Positions 51,378 through 61,399 of a stretch of 64,000 nucleotides of DNA are shown one piece after another (within the stretch, counting starts at the first letter, position 1; every line of letters begins with the position of its first letter). Under the pieces are notes generated by a model. It worked only from the letters and a program-made list of their open reading frames with translations, did no database searches and was not told the origin of the DNA. Source of the stretch: Microplitis mediator (Eukaryota; Arthropoda; Insecta; Hymenoptera; Braconidae); NCBI RefSeq assembly GCF_029852145.1, contig NC_079974.1, positions 12,401,041 to 12,465,040 of the forward strand. The letters are read 5' to 3'. Made by a program: the position numbers and the translations under genes.

Positions 51378-52443
51378 CCAAGTTTTGAGAACACGATTGC
51401 GCCTAGAATCCTTATCGGATCCTCATGAAATTTTTTACACTTATTCTATGGGCGATTACCACGGTTAAGTTCGAAGATGGTCTCAATCGTTCGATTAGTT
51501 TAGAAGGCATGGCTGTTTCAAATTCCTACGATTTTTCAAAAACAAAAAATTTTAACCACTCTCAAGTTCATACAACTTTAAAACTAAAACTCATAGACAA
51601 TTTCCGTAAGAAGTATTTGAAAGCTTGTCTCATAAGTTTTAATTTATGAACTTAAACTTGATGTTTTGACGATTTCTATAAATAATTTGATAGCCTTGAA
51701 AGTTTTAATGGAATCAAAAAATGTTGAAAATATGGTTTTCATTCAACATCATTTATGCATTTCCCATTATAATGAAATTTCGTCAGTTGCATTTTATTGT
51801 GCACAAAATAACCTGTCAATTTTACAGCTATTTTATATTTTAAAAGTATTTCTTTTATTACTTATGATGTATCAAATGTAACTCTACGACGTATGATTAT
51901 AACTGGTCTTGTCATTACGAAAGCACCTACAGTTCTTATCGGATCTTGATGAAATTTTCCACCCGTATTCTATAGACGATTATCTTGATCAAGTTCAAAG
52001 ATGGGCTGAATCGTTCGAATAGTTGTGAAGTTATGGCTGTTTGAAATTTCCACGAGTTTTTGAAAAAATCAGTTTTTATTCACTGTTGAAGTTCATATAA
52101 CATTAAAACTAAAACTGATAGTCAAGTCCACTAAAAAGTATTTGAAAGCTTGTCTAATAAGCTTTAATTAAAGACCTTGAACTTAATGTTTTGACCATTT
52201 CTTCCAATAATTTGATAGCCTTAAAAATTTTAATGGAATCAAAAAATTATGAAAATATGGTTTTCATTTCACATAACTTATGCATTTCCCATTATAATAC
52301 AATTTTGTCAGTTGTATTATAGTGTGAACAAAATAACCTGAAAATTTCACTGCTATTTCATATTTTAAAAGTATTTTTTTTATTATTTATGCTGTTTCAA
52401 TCGTACCTGTACGTCCTATAATTATAACTGATCTTGCAATCGT
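51378..52443 (+). repeat. Two diverged tandem copies of a ~525-bp unit
   Basis: Copy 1 is about 51,378-51,905 and copy 2 about 51,906-52,443. Matching anchors include CTTATCGGATC (51,411 and 51,935), GTATTTGAAAGCTTGTCT and ATGCATTTCCCATTATAAT. Substitutions and small indels are frequent, so the duplication is old. Confidence 0.85.
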
Positions 52444-52723
52444 AATAGTAATTACAATTATGATCTCATACTAATTAAAATTTTTATACTTTGTTTACGT
52501 GAAGGTTAGTTTAGTACATTACCTATATATTGTTTTGTCAAATCAACTATCTGAAGTTCTCTATCGAAAATAGTCGTTGTCTTTTGTTACTCTCACTCTT
52601 AGAAAACGAGCCTGATTTCATATCATGACTATACACTAACATGTATCACAAGATATGTATGTATGAAACTTTTTATATAGATTAATTGGAAAATCTACCT
52701 TCCATTTCGGCTGCCGAACGGCC

Positions 52724-53159
52724 TTTTTTTAAATAAATAATTGATTAAACGGGGTAGTTCCAACGAAAAAAATTTGTTTTTGTCCAAAATTGTGGAAAAC
52801 ATCTAATAATTGTCGAATGTGATTTTTTTACTTCACTTTCATTTTAATTCAAAGGAAAATGCTTTCCATTTTTGAATTTTTTACTTAAATTACAAAAATA
52901 ATAGGAAAAAAATTTTTTCAACTCCTGACTTCCAATTAGCTTTCACGGAGACACCCGACAGATTCTAGAACACCATGTATTTTTTTTCGTTGGGACTACC
53001 CCGTTTGATCAATTATTTATTTTAGAAACGATTGGGCCACCTCAAAATGTTGAGTAAAAAAAATTTTTTTTTCTTAAAAATTTTTTTTTTAATAGGGTAC
53101 AAATTCTACCCCCATTCTAAGAAAAACAAAAAAAAAAGTTTTTTTTCAACCCACCCTAA
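52724..53159 (+). mobile_element. TTAGGGTGGG-type MITE, right fragment
   Basis: Collinear with the middle and right end of the intact copy at 58,511-59,077. It shares ATTAAACGGGGTAGTTCCAA, the GTGGGCCACCTC-like inner arm (here TTGGGCCACC) and the terminus CAACCCACCCTAA. The end abuts ATATATA and then the Helitron terminus. Confidence 0.8.
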
Positions 53160-53167
53160 TATATATA

Positions 53168-53200
53168 CTAGCAGACCCGGCCACGCGTTGCTGTGGCTAA
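53168..53200 (-). mobile_element. Putative Helitron 3' terminus
   Basis: On the minus strand the sequence reads a hairpin (GCCAC ... GTGGC arms), about ten bases, then CTAG followed by a host T. These are the diagnostic features of a Helitron 3' end (hairpin plus CTRR, insertion between A and T). A Helitron Rep fragment lies upstream on the same strand at 53,780-54,024, supporting the call. Confidence 0.6.
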
Positions 53201-53272
53201 GGTTCTTGTCATATTAAACCGAATGGTGTGGCTCAATAAGTTATAGATCAAATTGAATGGAAATAGTATAAT

Positions 53273-53344
53273 GCCGGATAGCTCAACTGGTAGAGCACTC
53301 GGCGCGATACCGAATTGGTCTGGGTTCGATTCCCAGTTCGGGCT
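53273..53344 (+). ncRNA. tRNA-like segment 1 (Pol III box-containing)
   Basis: Has an A box (TAGCTCAACTGG) and a perfect B box (GGTTCGATTCC). It folds with a 4-bp D stem, a mostly paired anticodon stem around loop CGCGATA, and a perfect 5-bp T stem. The 5' acceptor strand GCCGGA lacks one base compared with its partner TTCGGGC. The anticodon loop lacks U33, so it is unlikely to be a working tRNA. The 5' half resembles tRNA-Lys(CUU). Confidence 0.6.
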
Positions 53345-53496
53345 ATCTATATTTTTCTCAATTTATCTATAAATTGTCTTATTGAGAAGGTTATTTGCAT
53401 GTTTAGGTTTCCGCTATATTTAAATAGTGTATTACCGTACGATGGACGGTGTGGCTCAATAATTTATAGATCAAATTGAATGAAATATAGTATAGG

Positions 53497-53568
53497 GCCG
53501 GATCGCTCAACTGGTAGAGCACTCGGCGCGATACTGAATTGGTCTGGGTTTGATTCCCAGTTCGGGCT
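53497..53568 (+). ncRNA. tRNA-like segment 2
   Basis: Same 72-nt structure as segment 1, with small changes: GATCGCTC in the A box region and GGTTTGATTCC in the B box, so Pol III promoter strength is probably reduced. Confidence 0.55.
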
Positions 53569-53773
53569 ATCTACATTTTTCTCAATTTATGTATAAATTG
53601 TCTTATTGAAAAGGTTATTTGCATGTTTGCATGTTTAGGTTTCCACTATATTTAAATATAGTGGAAACCTAAACATGCAAACATGCAAATAACCTTCTTA
53701 ATAAGACAATTTATAGATAAATTGAGAAAATATAGATAGCCCGAACTGGGAATTGAACCCAGACCAATTCGAA
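53537..53773. repeat. Head-to-head inverted repeat of the tRNA-like unit
   Basis: From the 3' half of tRNA-like segment 2 (53,537) the sequence is mirrored around ATATTTAAATAT near 53,653. The right arm (about 53,655-53,773) has the same spacer and the inverted 3' half of a tRNA-like segment (AGCCCGAACTGGGAATTG). Arms are about 117 bp with few differences. Confidence 0.85.
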
Positions 53774-53779
53774 CCCAAA

Positions 53780-54024
53780 CCAAATTAAAATGTGGGCATG
53801 AGGCAAGCCTCGCTTTTGCCACTCAATCGAATACAACCAACAACGTGTGATACCAAAAACTGAATATTTAACAATAAAATCAATTAAGGATTTCAATTTT
53901 TGTTTGAACGCACGTGCAATTATGTCATGGCGATGAATTGCTTGTTGCCCTGGTAATAGTAAAGTTTGTATCTCTTTCCAACTCGGATTACATGTGAATG
54001 TAATAAACAAATTGTAGCTTATAT
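53780..54024 (-). pseudogene. Helitron Rep (HUH endonuclease) fragment
   Basis: About 77-80 codons without a stop, matching the N-terminal Rep region of Helitron replication initiator/helicase proteins (Helitron_like_N). It reads LFITFTCNPSW, then DIIARAFKQKLKSL, VFGITRCW and EWQKRGLPHAHIL. The HAH residues are the histidines of the HUH motif that coordinates the metal in rolling-circle nicking. The fragment is cut at its N-terminal side by the MITE at 54,025 and at its C-terminal side by the inverted tRNA-like repeat at about 53,775. The catalytic tyrosines and the helicase domain are absent. It lies on the same strand as, and upstream of, the putative Helitron 3' end at 53,168, so both may belong to one decayed element. 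Confidence 0.85.
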
Positions 54025-54171
54025 AAAGTCCTCCTAGAGAGCAAATCACCGTCGGAAATTGTCGGAAATTTTCGGTTTGTAATGGTAATGTGTAGTAACG
54101 GCGTAAAATTAAACTTCTTTCTCTACAGTGGGGGTAAAAACCGACAGCGACTTACTCTCTAGGAGGACTTT
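54025..54171. mobile_element. 147-bp MITE with 17-bp perfect terminal inverted repeats
   Basis: Left end AAAGTCCTCCTAGAGAG and right end CTCTCTAGGAGGACTTT are exact reverse complements. The interior has no coding capacity. It lies at the edge of the Helitron Rep fragment. The target duplication is uncertain (TATA or TAA). Confidence 0.8.
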
Positions 54172-55165
54172 AAAACGTTTGTTTTTTTAACATAGCGCCA
54201 TCTATTAAATACTTACTCAATCCAGTCAACAGATATTATCATCTGTTAGTAGTGATTCGAGTGGGCAAATATCCGGTTATTAACCGGCAAGTTATTTGGC
54301 TATTTAACCGGTAAAATATTAATTTAAATGATAAATATCTACTTGCATCGAATGTGTATATAGTTTAGTATACTAAGTTTTAAAAGCAATATGGCATACT
54401 GAATTTTTTTTTATTGAAAAAATTATTACAAAAAAAATAAAAAATAAATTTTATTTTTAAAAAACTTGATAAACTTTAAGTGCAATTTAAAAAAAAATGT
54501 TTGTTGTTCTAATTTAATTATTGAAAACAAAAAAAAAATTAAAAACGTCGGCTAACTTCAGTAAAATAAAAAAAATAATAAATTGCATGCCGCAGATTCG
54601 AACCTGGGTCAATGAATCTCAAAATCTTCTGTTCAACTTACTTTGTTATAACAGAACTCTACAGAAGGTCGTATTTCAATACTAAAGCTGCATTTGACAA
54701 GATCCACGAATAACCTTGATCAATGTTTCACTTTTATCATTTTTAACTTTTTATTTATTAACTCAATAATATTGAAAGATAATAGATAATTGCTAATAAT
54801 TTTTAGTCTACATTGTACACATCTTCAATCGCACATCAACGCCACCCACGGAACAAAATTAACTACCTTGGTTATTTATCCGGTAAATAACCTGCTGAAA
54901 ATTGGTAAAATAAGTAAAATATTTATTTCACTGGTAAATTCTCTTCCCTATCTGTTAGAATCGTTTGGAGCTTACAGATAATTGTGACTGACAAATAATA
55001 GACAAATAATTTGCAATAAAATAGTATTGCGACTATAAATTGAGATGTAAGCTATCCTATCTTTCAAGTTGGATCAAATTGCACACGGTGTGCAAATCAA
55101 ATTTAAAATCAGTTCAGTAAAATCGGAGTCCATCGCGGACAAACAACGTGACACGTAAATTTTAT
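54172..55165. other. AT-rich region without recognised gene
   Basis: Contains GGGCAAATATCCGG and TTAACCGG motifs (54,262-54,310) and TTATCCGGTAAATAACC (about 54,877), of a kind common in hAT-type MITEs. A B-box-like GGTTCGAATCTG is present on the minus strand near 54,593-54,610. Nothing is firm enough for its own entry. Confidence 0.4.
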
Positions 55166-55757
55166 ATATATATATATATATACACTAATGGAAAAAATTA
55201 AAGGATAAAAAAAAAATTCGAAATTTTTCGGCGATTTTCAACAGGCTCTAACTTTGAGAGAAATGGTCGTACAAGAAATAAAAAAATAGGAAATTGTAGC
55301 TCCAAGTGTCTACTTTTTGGATTAGAACATAAAAATTTCTTAGCGTCAGCGGTTTCAGAGTAATCTTAGAAAAACCAGCGACAAAAAAATTTTCAAATTT
55401 TTTTAATTTTTTTTTTTCGGTTTCCGGGCGTGGAAAAAATTATTTTTGCTTAACCACTATAAAGATAGGATACCTTCATTATTCAGCTTTAATTTCTTTT
55501 TTTATGGACCTTGATACGTCCACTTCTCGCCGAGATATCGGTCTCCAAATGGAAAAGGATCCTTTTGTCTTTGATTATCGATATCTCAGAAACCTATGAT
55601 CGCACAGAAAGTTGATGGTGGGTTTTAAAAACTTGAGTAAATTCCCTACAACGATTAGCCATTGCTTTTTCGAAAAAAAAAAATTTTCCTATCGTCACAT
55701 GAATTTAAAAATGCAACAAAAAAGGGCTTTTTGTGGTTTTTTGGAAAATCAAGGGCT
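55166..55757. other. Possible Tc1-like MITE end and unassigned AT-rich sequence
   Basis: A short TA run (about 55,165-55,182), then ACACTAATGGAAAAAATTAA and AGGATAA, a terminus style seen in Tc1-like non-autonomous elements. A related AAAAAATTAAAGGATAACG occurs at about 55,885. No gene is recognised; a frame near 55,662-55,904 looks incidental. Confidence 0.35.
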
Positions 55758-56401
55758 GAAACGAAAATATTGTGGAAATCAATAATGTTAACTGTGCATA
55801 TTACAGTTCAATATGTCCACAAAAACCCTGCAGAGAGCCAGATTAATCCAACCAGTCGTTTTTTCGTTTCACGCGATCAAATGAAAAAAAAAATTAAAGG
55901 ATAACGTTTTTTGCTCTGAAAAGCTCATAATCTTTAACAAGATAAAAACAAACATTTTTTTTTAGCTTTGTCCACAATTTTATTGCAGACAGTGCTTAAA
56001 TTTTCAAAAAAGAAAAAAGTTTTATTTCGAAACAAAAATTAAAAAAAAAAAAAATTTTTTTTGAATTTAGTGACTGAGAGATCAGTAAAATCACGGAATG
56101 CAGCGACGTAAACGTGTTAAAAATTATTGGGTGTTGGTTTTGTAAATTTCTTAAGTTATTCCAAAAAATAATTTTTTTGAAAAAATTTTTTTTTTGAAAT
56201 TTTTGTTTTGAAAAAAAACTTTTTTCTTTTTTGGAAATTTAAGAACTGTCTGCAATGAAATTGTGGACAAAGCTCAGAAAAAATGATTGTTTTCATCTTG
56301 TTAAAGATTATGAGCTTTTCAGAGCAAAAAACGTGATCCTTGAATTTTTTTAAAACAAAACATAATGTCAACATTATCGATTTCCACAATATTTTCGTTT
56401 C
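55758..56401. mobile_element. Foldback element A
   Basis: Long imperfect inverted repeat. GAAACGAAAATATTGTGG (55,758) is mirrored by CCACAATATTTTCGTTTC (ending 56,401). GCTCTGAAAAGCTCATAATC (about 55,911) is mirrored by GATTATGAGCTTTTCAGAGC (about 56,306). The left arm has about 90 bp with no counterpart on the right. The spacer is about 140 bp around 56,050-56,200. Frames inside are arm translations. Confidence 0.8.
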
Positions 56402-57140
56402 ATAATTACTATTTTATTTAGATTTTTGAAAATTGAAAAAATCTTTTTTTCGCTATGAATTATTATCAATACCGATTTTTGACATTGTACACTTGTTTTT
56501 CTTGCATATTATAAATTGATTTCGATATTTTTTTGTTCTGAGTAGGGATTTAAAAGCACTAAGTAAAAGTTATTGCTATTTATAAGCAGTTATAATAAAT
56601 GTTTTTATTTATTAAGAAGCAACTATTTCGAAGCAAAAGAAACATTGGTTTTGCTACATAATACAGCTAAGACCATTACAGGAGCTCATAAATTCCATAT
56701 AATTATTCGAAAAAGCTACGAAACTGTATTACAAACGTTTTTAATTATTTTCGTGTTCTTTCGAAAATTTTACATTACCGATTGTTTTATAAACTAGAGT
56801 ACTCATAAGCAAATATAGCTCCGTCGCTTTTTCGAAGAATTATATGGAATTTTTGAGCTCCTGTAATGGTCTTACTTTATTGTATAGCAAATCTAATGTC
56901 TGTTTTGCTTCGAAATAGTTGCTTTTTAATAAATAAAAACATTTATCATAACTGCTTATAAATAGCATTAACTTTTACTTACTGCTTTTAAATCCCTACT
57001 CAGAACAAAAAAATATCGAAATCAATTTATAATATACAAGAAAAACAAGTGTACAATGTCAAAAATCGGTATTGATAATAATTTATAGCGAAAAAAAAAT
57101 TTTTTCAATTTTCAAAAATCTAAATAAAATAGTGATTATG
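56401..57140. mobile_element. Foldback element B
   Basis: Arms of about 315 bp (56,401-56,716 and 56,826-57,140) around a ~110-bp spacer. Matches include CATAATTACTATTTTATTTA with its mirror at 57,120-57,140, GATTTCGATATTTTTTTGTT with its mirror near 57,010, and the AGCAACTATTTCGAAGCAAA region. It abuts foldback A at the CGTTTC junction. No coding capacity. Confidence 0.85.
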
Positions 57141-57699
57141 GAAGGCCCACTACCGGACCGGGCTTAAAAGTTGCAAAATGGATAGAAGTTTAAGATAGAA
57201 AATTTTCAAGAAAATCGAAGGATACATCTTTTTTTAAAAACACGGATGAAAACTTATAATTCAAATATCTCGATTAACAACATTTCGTATATTTGTTTTG
57301 TATTTTTTTCTATAAAGGCCATCTGAAAACGAAAATTTTGAAAAAAAAAAAAAACCATTGAATTTCGACCATTATTACGAAAGTTATGATCAAAAAACCA
57401 TAAAAAAGCGGTTTTTTTGAAGTTTAATATTTTTTGAACCATTGATCAAAAAAATCTCTAAATTTACCAGGAAGCCTCTTTTGAGGGGTACTAAAAAATA
57501 TAAAAAAATTAAGGAAATCGGAAAAATCTATTTTTGAAACCGTCCGATTTGGCGTGGAATGCCCCATATGCATAATTATACATATATAGATTCATATATA
57601 TAATTGTATATAATTCCATGTATAATCACGTATAATTATATGTAATTATATATGATATCCCATATATAATCATTTATACTCAATCATAATAATTTAAAA
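57141..57699. other. AT-rich region without recognised gene
   Basis: Low-complexity A/T sequence with a TATATA/ATAATTATA run at about 57,570-57,670. I see no gene or clear repeat boundary. Confidence 0.5.
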
Positions 57700-57906
57700 T
57701 CATTTTTGATCGGGCAGTCTAATGGCAGTGTCAGTCTTCAATTTAATGTTCTTAGATGAAGTGACAGCATCATAGATTGTGTTTTGGAGAAAGACCTTGA
57801 GGATACTACTTATCTTTTTGATAATTAGTCTGGAAAACTTTGCGATAAAGCTTGGTGCTTTCTTTTCCCGATCTCTTTTCTTTCTCATAGGCCGGTCACT
57901 GTCCAA
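57700..57906 (-). pseudogene. Short unrecognised coding-like remnant beside an LTR
   Basis: A 68-codon frame starting MDSDRPMRKKRDREKKAP, lysine- and arginine-rich, ending before the truncated inverted LTR at 57,988. I do not recognise it. Its charged composition differs from the Y/I/F-rich chance frames around it. Position and strand are compatible with an element remnant, but this is weak. Confidence 0.2.
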
Positions 57907-57987
57907 AATGTTTAATTTAAGTTCAAAACGTTGAAAACGTTGAATTTACGTTGAAAACGTTGAATTTACGTTTGAAACGTTGAATTT
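57907..57987 (-). repeat. Short tandem AACGTT-containing repeats
   Basis: Four copies of a ~17-bp motif around GTTGAATTTACGTTGAAAAC lie just outside the end of LTR homology. Confidence 0.6.
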
Positions 57988-58501
57988 GTTGAGAATTACG
58001 GATTATCCGTGTCTTATTCGTACGGCAGTAGAGTCTTTTCGTTTACAATACTCTGACGTCATTCGTGAAGTATTCCTTTTGAAAAATAAAATAAGTTTAT
58101 TTTAATTTCGTGAACCGACTGTGTTTTCCTTGAGCAAAGAACTGATTTTGTTTCGATCAACGACGTTTTTTATTATAATTTGTTTATATCGAGTCAAACC
58201 GACCACGGCAATTTATTATTCTGTTTGTAATCGATTACTTTTGATTTGTTTTACCGATCAATGATTTTGTGTAATTAATATTCGACTGATTATTTGTTTA
58301 ATTCTGATCAATTATTTATCGTAATCTTAAGTGCCTGACCTTTCCCCGATCCACCACCCTGAGCCGATTTTGATAATTGTTTATTTGGTGATTAGTACAT
58401 CACCTGGCGCCCGACTAATAATTTTGAACAAGGTTCCCAAAAATCGTAAGTGTATTCGGACTTTACTCCGGTAGATACCCGGTGGTAAAAAACCCGTTAC
58501 A
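57988..58501 (-). mobile_element. Truncated LTR, minus orientation
   Basis: Read on the minus strand it begins TGTAACGGGTTTTTTACCAC and is collinear, with substitutions and small indels, with the first ~510 bp of the LTR at 59,151-60,199. Shared stretches include TACCGGAGT, GGGCGCCAGGTGAT, GGAAAACACAGTCGGTT and GACACGGATAATCCGTAATT. Homology stops near 57,988. Its outer end abuts a short TA run. Confidence 0.8.
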
Positions 58502-58510
58502 ATATATATA

Positions 58511-59073
58511 TTAGGGTGGGTTGAAAAAAAACTTTTTTTTTGTTTTTCTTAGCATGGGGGTAGAATTTGTACCTTGTAAAAAAAAAAAATTTTACAAGAA
58601 AAAAAAAATTTTTTTACTCAACATTTTGAGGTGGCCCACTCGTTTTCAAAATAAATAATTGATCAAACGGGGTCGTCCCAACGAAAAAAATTACATGGTG
58701 TTCTAGAATCTGTAGGGTGTCTCCTTGAAAGCTAATTGAAAGTCAAAAGTTGAAAAAATTTTTTTCCTATTATTTTTGTAATTTAAGTAAAAAATCCAAA
58801 AATGAAAAGCAATTTCTTTTGAATTAAAATGAAAGTGAAGAAAAAAAAATCACATTCGACAATTATTAGATGTTTTCCACGATTTTGGACAAAAAAAAAT
58901 TTTTTTTGTTGGAACTACCCCGTTTAATCAATTATTTATTTAAAAAACGAGTGGGCCACCTCAAAATGTAGAGTAAAAAAATTTTTTTTTCTTGAAAAAA
59001 TTTTTTTTTTACAAGGTACAAATTCTACCCCCATGCTAAGAAAAACAAAAAAAAAGTTTTTTTTCAACCCACC

Positions 59074-59077
<4 letters not shown>
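58511..59077. mobile_element. TTAGGGTGGG-type MITE, intact copy
   Basis: 567 bp with terminal inverted repeats of about 185 bp. Both ends read TTAGGGTGGGTTGAAAA going inward and contain CATGGGGGTAGAATTTG and GAGGTGGCCCACTCG. It is bordered on both sides by TA repeats, consistent with TA target use. It has no coding capacity and is the reference for the split copy at 51,019-53,159. Confidence 0.88.

Positions 59078-59150
<73 letters not shown>
59078..59150. repeat. (TA)n microsatellite
   Basis: 73 bp of TA repeats between the MITE and the LTR. A frame rich in I and Y residues across it is a translation artefact. Confidence 0.95.
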
Positions 59151-59153
<3 letters not shown>

Positions 59154-60196
59154 AACGGGTTTTTCACCACCGGGGATCTACCGGAGTGAAGTCCGAATAC
59201 ACTTACGATTATTGGCAACCTTGTTCAAAATCATTAAGTTGGGCGCCAGGTGATTTTAATATCACCAAATAAACAATTATCGAAATCGGCAGGGTGGCGG
59301 ATCGAGGAAAGGTCAGGCACTTAAGATTACGATAAATAATTAATCAGAATTAACACAAAATAATTAGTCGTATATTAAACAGAAAGTAATTGATCGGTAT
59401 CACAAAATTAATCGGTTTCAAACAAAATAATAATTTGCCGTTGTCGGCTTGACTCGATATAAACAAAATTATCAAAAAAAAGTCGTAGTTGATCGAAAAA
59501 CACGATTAGTTCATTGCTCGGAGAAAACACAGTCGGTTGACGAAATTAAAATAAAATCATTTTATTTTCCACACAAAATACTTGCCGAATGACGTCAGAG
59601 TATTGTAAACGTAAGACTCGACTCGGTACGAATGAGACACGGATAATCCGTAATTCTTAGAATTGCTCGATGAAATAAAATAAAATATAAAATAATATTT
59701 TATTTCGGTAACGCGTTCAATTTCACTATCACACCGTTATTACGCGAAATTAATTATTTCATTAATTAATCATTATGGCACTTCACTCGTTTATTAACAA
59801 AACAATTCAGTCGTACACTTGGTTCCGATTCACGCCGATGCTTCGGCTTGTTTACTTGTTCACAGGAGTCGGTTATTGTCGGTCGAAGTTATTTTTCGCG
59901 ATTCATTATTCGGATCAAACTCGAATTGATCTTAAATGTCGTTAATCAAATCGTTCAAACGTCGGAATCGAATATTGTTCATTTGGTCGGGTCGAATTGT
60001 TCAAATAAAAATAAACGTGGCCGTTCCGTTCGGCGTCTCTCCCGGATCTCTCGTTTCAATCCATGCGTTGGATCGTTTGCTCGGTCAAAGTCGGAATTTT
60101 TCGTCATAGATGTCATCAAAAGTTGCTCACCGGGTAATTATTTATTATTTCAAATAATTTTTAAACCATGGGTCGATGTCGAATTTTCCTCATGTT

Positions 60197-60199
<3 letters not shown>
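59151..60199 (+). mobile_element. Solo LTR, 1,049 bp, inside (TA)n
   Basis: Begins TGTAAC and ends GTTACA, a 6-bp inverted terminus with TG...CA ends, and is flanked on both sides by TA repeats (so the target duplication is ambiguous). No internal region or second LTR in the same orientation is present, hence solo. It shares its first ~510 bp with the inverted fragment at 57,988-58,501. The 169-codon frame at 59,848-60,357 lies mostly in the LTR and the TA tract and is not a gene. Confidence 0.8.

Positions 60200-60268
<69 letters not shown>
60200..60268. repeat. (TA)n microsatellite
   Basis: 69 bp of TA repeats directly after the solo LTR; together with 59,078-59,150 it is probably one tract split by the LTR. 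Confidence 0.95.
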
Positions 60269-60271
<3 letters not shown>

Positions 60272-60963
60272 CGATTATTGAAATAAAAATGGGGCTGGCA
60301 ATCGTATGTTCCTCTGCCGGTTTACTTGCGGGAAAATTAAAAAAATCATCGCTGTGATAATAACTGTATAAATTTTTTAATTAAGCAAAAAATCATATGA
60401 ACAGTCATAAAGTTGTTTCTATGAAATTATTCAAACGATGGGCTTCATTATTTAAAGTTGTCAATGCAATTATATTTAACTTAATTAAGAAACTTTAAAT
60501 ACCATCATTCGAATTTCCCGCCAATCTATCAACTACACCAGGTTGCTCATTAGCCTTCTTATTCTTATCCTTCGTTCAAACAAATAAATATTAATAAATA
60601 AATTAATTAATATTTACATGATAAGCATTGACTGTACGGACATTACCGTAGCAGAAAAAAAATTTTAAAAACAGCTAAATCCTGATAAGTGTTTATCCGA
60701 TAAGTCTCATTTCCCTCTCAATATGAGGCTGACTTCAATGCAGTCACAATTTCTATCGTTATTACGGTGACTGAAGCATTATAAAAGTTGTAATTAATTT
60801 AAATGTGATGATATTTCAATAAAATAATATTCGGGTTTGAATTACTATTGTGTAGTGTACAAGTACTTCTTTATGTCATAATTTATATTTTCGATTGTTG
60901 ATAGTAAAAAATTATCCATGTGAATATATTATAGATAACCTTTAATTTCAGTAAAATCAAATT
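60269..60963. other. AT-rich region without recognised gene
   Basis: No convincing reading frame, RNA or repeat seen. Confidence 0.5.
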
Positions 60964-61353
60964 ATGAGCGAGATTCCTAAATTTTCTATTATTAAATATA
61001 TATAGAAGGATAAACCGATATATAAAATTTTACAGAGGTCGATGATATATATTTGGAATAAAAATGGTCTGCACAAAGTAAAAGATTCAGAGGATTTAAA
61101 TAATGAAAATATTCTTTTTTCTGATGTCGACGATGAAATAAAAGCATTTTAAATTATTGACACCCATGGTAATCCATATTTTAACACTTATAAACAATTA
61201 ACAAAATAGGATTAATATTAGTCGGTTTCAGACGATCTTGATGAGCTGCATAAAAAAAATGAACATATCAGTGATAAAAAAATTCCTCTCATGAAACGTC
61301 AAAGCATGACACCATTCACAAAAAATGTAAAGGAAACACAAGTGATTCGTTAG
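60964..61353 (+). pseudogene. Possible decayed coding segment, unrecognised
   Basis: From the ATG at 60,964 one frame stays protein-like over 130 codons but has five internal stops, three of them clustered near 61,207-61,219. Readable stretches include IWNKNGLHKVKDSEDLNN, LFSDVDDEIKAF and DDLDELHKKNEHISDKK. The mixed charged composition is unlike the surrounding low-complexity sequence. I do not recognise a family, and chance is possible. Confidence 0.2.
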
Positions 61354-61399
61354 CCTAAGGAATAATTCTAAAGTTCATATATCCCCTCGCGGTCCTGCA

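Larger units (their letters stand above)
51155..52723. mobile_element. ~1.57-kb insertion splitting the MITE
   Basis: Begins AGGTAGATT, and AATCTACCT occurs near its right side (52,692-52,700), forming a 9-bp inverted pair. Another 23 bp follow before the MITE resumes. Contents: a (TA)n tract and two diverged direct repeats of ~525 bp. No protein is recognisable; short frames at 51,425-51,649 and 51,666-51,881 lie in the direct repeat and look incidental. The stretch 52,444-52,680 holds nothing I can identify. Confidence 0.5.
53205..53655 (+). repeat. tRNA-like tandem units, array 1
   Basis: Two ~222-bp units, each a 72-nt tRNA-like segment (53,273-53,344 and 53,497-53,568) followed by a shared spacer (CAATTTATCTATAAATTGTC, GTTTAGGTTTCC, GGTGTGGCTCAATAAG). 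See the entries for the individual tRNA-like segments. Confidence 0.85.

Noticed and set aside
51425..51881. Two short plus-strand frames
   Set aside because: They lie in a diverged 525-bp tandem duplication and are not conserved in the second copy.
53273..53344. Functional tRNA gene
   Set aside because: The acceptor is one base short, the anticodon loop lacks U33 and the same defects recur in all copies; kept only as tRNA-like.
58511..58530. TTAGGG as telomere-type repeat
   Set aside because: Single occurrence at each end of a MITE, not tandem.
59848..60357. 169-codon frame
   Set aside because: It overlaps the 3' part of a solo LTR and reads a (TA)n tract as alternating I and Y; no protein family.
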